Shown here one piece after another: positions 6,735-7,335 of a DNA stretch of 7,335 bases. The DNA comes from Actinomycetota bacterium (GTDB lineage: Bacteria > Actinomycetota > Acidimicrobiia > Acidimicrobiales > Ilumatobacteraceae). The notes under the pieces were generated by a model. That model saw only the letters and a program-made list of their open reading frames with translations. It did not search any database and had not been told where the DNA came from. Where the stretch lies: contig SXYT01000111.1 in the NCBI GenBank assembly GCA_005788205.1, forward strand, positions 1 through 7,335, in the 5' to 3' direction. Position numbers and translations under genes: made by a program. The first letter of the stretch is position 1. Each line of letters opens with the position of its first letter.

Positions 6735-6962
6735 CTACTCGGCCTTCTTCGGGGCGGTCTTGCGCGCGCCGTAACGCTTGTTGAAGCGCTCCACGCGTCC
6801 GCCAGTGTCGACGAGCTTCTGCTTGCCGGTGTAGAAGGGATGGCACTCGTTGCAGAGCTCGACATTCAGCGCGCCGCCCCTGGTGCTGCGGGTGGTGAAC
6901 GTGTTGCCGCACGAGCACTTCACGTTGATATCTGAGTACTGGGGATGGGTGTCGGTCTTCAT
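6735..6962 (-). CDS. rpmE: 50S ribosomal protein L31, zinc-binding form
   Basis: A component of the large ribosomal subunit that bridges to the small-subunit head. The 75 residues have the L31 pattern: MKTDTHPQYSDINVKCSCGN at the start, TFTTRSTRGG, then LNVELCNECHPFYTGKQKLVDTGGRVERF. Cys16, Cys18, Cys37 and Cys40 are all present, which marks the zinc-containing (C+) type, the form usually replaced by a Cys-less paralogue under zinc starvation. The C-terminal tail (RYGARKTAPKKAE) is basic, as is common in actinobacteria. The ATG at 6962 has GAGGAG 5 nt upstream (6973-6968). The gene follows rho by 86 bp, and the unknown gene begins directly after its TAG. Confidence 0.97.
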   Translation of the reverse strand: MKTDTHPQYSDINVKCSCGNTFTTRSTRGGALNVELCNECHPFYTGKQKLVDTGGRVERFNKRYGARKTAPKKAE

Positions 6963-6967
6963 GGCAT

Positions 6968-6973
6968 CTCCTC
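6968..6973 (-). promoter_or_regulatory. Ribosome binding site of rpmE
   Basis: GAGGAG, 5 nt before the ATG at 6962, is the clearest Shine-Dalgarno serving an annotated start in the window. An out-of-frame ATG (6967-6965 begins ATG only when joined to the preceding GAG as GAGATGCC) lies between the two and is not a useful start. Confidence 0.75.
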
Positions 6974-6986
6974 GGAACGGATTGTG

Positions 6987-7015
6987 AGTGTATCGGCGGT
7001 CTCCCGACCCCCCAA
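6987..7015 (-). promoter_or_regulatory. Putative promoter of rpmE
   Basis: TTGGGG (7015-7010) and TACACT (6992-6987) are separated by 17 nt, a normal spacing for the housekeeping sigma factor. The -10 fits TANNNT and the -35 keeps the TTG core. A start about 7 nt downstream would give a leader of under 20 nt containing the GAGGAG. The -35 box overlaps the CCCC/GGGG inverted repeat, so the two may interact. Confidence 0.4.
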
Positions 7016-7025
7016 TGGGGCCGGG
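7003..7025 (-). other. GC-rich inverted repeat in the rho-rpmE gap
   Basis: CCCG (7003-7006) can pair with CGGG (7022-7025) and CCCC (7010-7013) with GGGG (7017-7020), around an AAT loop and with a small internal bulge. It stands 24 nt after the rho stop codon. It might act as a terminator or mRNA-end stabiliser for rho, but no U-run follows on either strand, so an intrinsic terminator is not supported. Confidence 0.3.
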
Positions 7026-7039
7026 AACAGCCGGGAACG
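7020..7039. repeat. 10-bp tandem direct repeat, two copies
   Basis: GCCGGGAACA is followed directly by GCCGGGAACG, nine of ten bases identical. It lies between the rho stop codon (7049) and the inverted repeat, upstream of the putative rpmE -35. It could be a protein-binding pair one helical turn apart or simple sequence drift; nothing else identifies it. Confidence 0.5.
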
Positions 7040-7048
7040 GGTCCGGGG

Positions 7049-7335
7049 CTAGACGCCCGGGGTCTTGGCCACCTCGGCGAGGAACTCCTCGTTGGTGCGG
7101 AAGGTCTTCAGGCGGTCCATCAGCATCTCGAGGCCGGGGGCGGGGTTGCCGTCCTGGGCCATGCCGCCGAGGACGCGGCGCAGCTTCACCGCGAGCGAGA
7201 ACTGCTTGCGGTCGATGAGCAGCTCGTCATGGCGCGTGCTGGAACCGACCACGTCGATCGCCGGGAAGACACGACGCTCGGCGATCTTGCGGTCGAGACG
7301 CAGTTCCATGTTGCCCGTGCCCTTGAACTCCTCGA
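7049..7335 (-). CDS. rho: Transcription termination factor Rho, C-terminal end (cut by window edge)
   Basis: Rho is a hexameric RNA-dependent ATPase/helicase that ends transcription of untranslated RNA. The visible 94 residues begin in EEFKGTGNMELRLDRKIAER and continue VFPAIDVVGSSTRHDELL, RVLGGMAQ and MLMDRLKTFRTNEEFLAEV, ending TKTPGV-like as VAKTPGV. This is the unmistakable end of the ATPase domain; the Arg of SSTRHDELL aligns with the arginine finger of E. coli Rho as I recall it. The RNA-binding domain, any actinobacterial N-terminal insertion, and the Walker motifs are outside the window. It precedes rpmE, the usual order. Confidence 0.97.
   Translation of the reverse strand, partial: EEFKGTGNMELRLDRKIAERRVFPAIDVVGSSTRHDELLIDRKQFSLAVKLRRVLGGMAQDGNPAPGLEMLMDRLKTFRTNEEFLAEVAKTPGV

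Noticed and set aside
5170..6774. Long plus-strand open frame (534 codons) antisense to prfA, the unknown gene and rpmE
   Set aside because: Its product is Ser/Arg-rich with no domain pattern, and it spans three genes with strong homology on the other strand. It is a by-product of G/C-rich third positions.

Overview
The window looks like ordinary chromosome of a high-G+C bacterium, most likely an actinobacterium. The third codon positions are strongly G/C, GTG and TTG starts are common, several starts lack a Shine-Dalgarno but have a TANNNT box 6-8 nt upstream, and the order rho - rpmE - (unknown gene) - prfA - prmC is an actinobacterial/Firmicute housekeeping cluster. From memory of similar neighbourhoods, with an uncharacterised protein between rpmE and prfA, I lean towards Acidimicrobiia-like lineages, but this is a guess.

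Layout. The right side (7335 down to 3744) is read on the minus strand: the end of transcription terminator rho, ribosomal protein L31 (rpmE, zinc-binding form), a 328-residue protein I cannot assign, release factor RF1 (prfA), and PrmC, the methyltransferase that modifies the GGQ glutamine of RF1. The left edge (157 down to 1), also on the minus strand, holds the beginning of rpiB (ribose-5-phosphate isomerase B). Between prmC and rpiB lie two genes on the plus strand: a thiolase-fold protein that lacks the usual catalytic residues, and a cytoplasmic DPP-IV-like S9 serine peptidase. These two overlap by ATGA and are probably translationally coupled. Since rpiB often follows prmC in this cluster in other bacteria, the pair looks like an inverted two-gene cassette placed inside it.

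How it works together. prfA and prmC are enzyme substrate and modifier. rpmE, prfA and prmC serve translation, and rho serves transcription termination. The thiolase-like/peptidase pair has no evident functional link to them. The divergent rpiB/thiolase promoter region is only 48 bp, and both genes appear leaderless. There is no gene-free stretch over 300 bases. I found no RNA genes, mobile elements, CRISPR arrays or phage features.

The points most worth a second look are the unknown gene abutting rpmE, the thiolase without catalytic residues, and a strong Shine-Dalgarno in prmC that points at a GTC codon instead of a start codon. I see no clear evidence of a wholly new multi-gene system.
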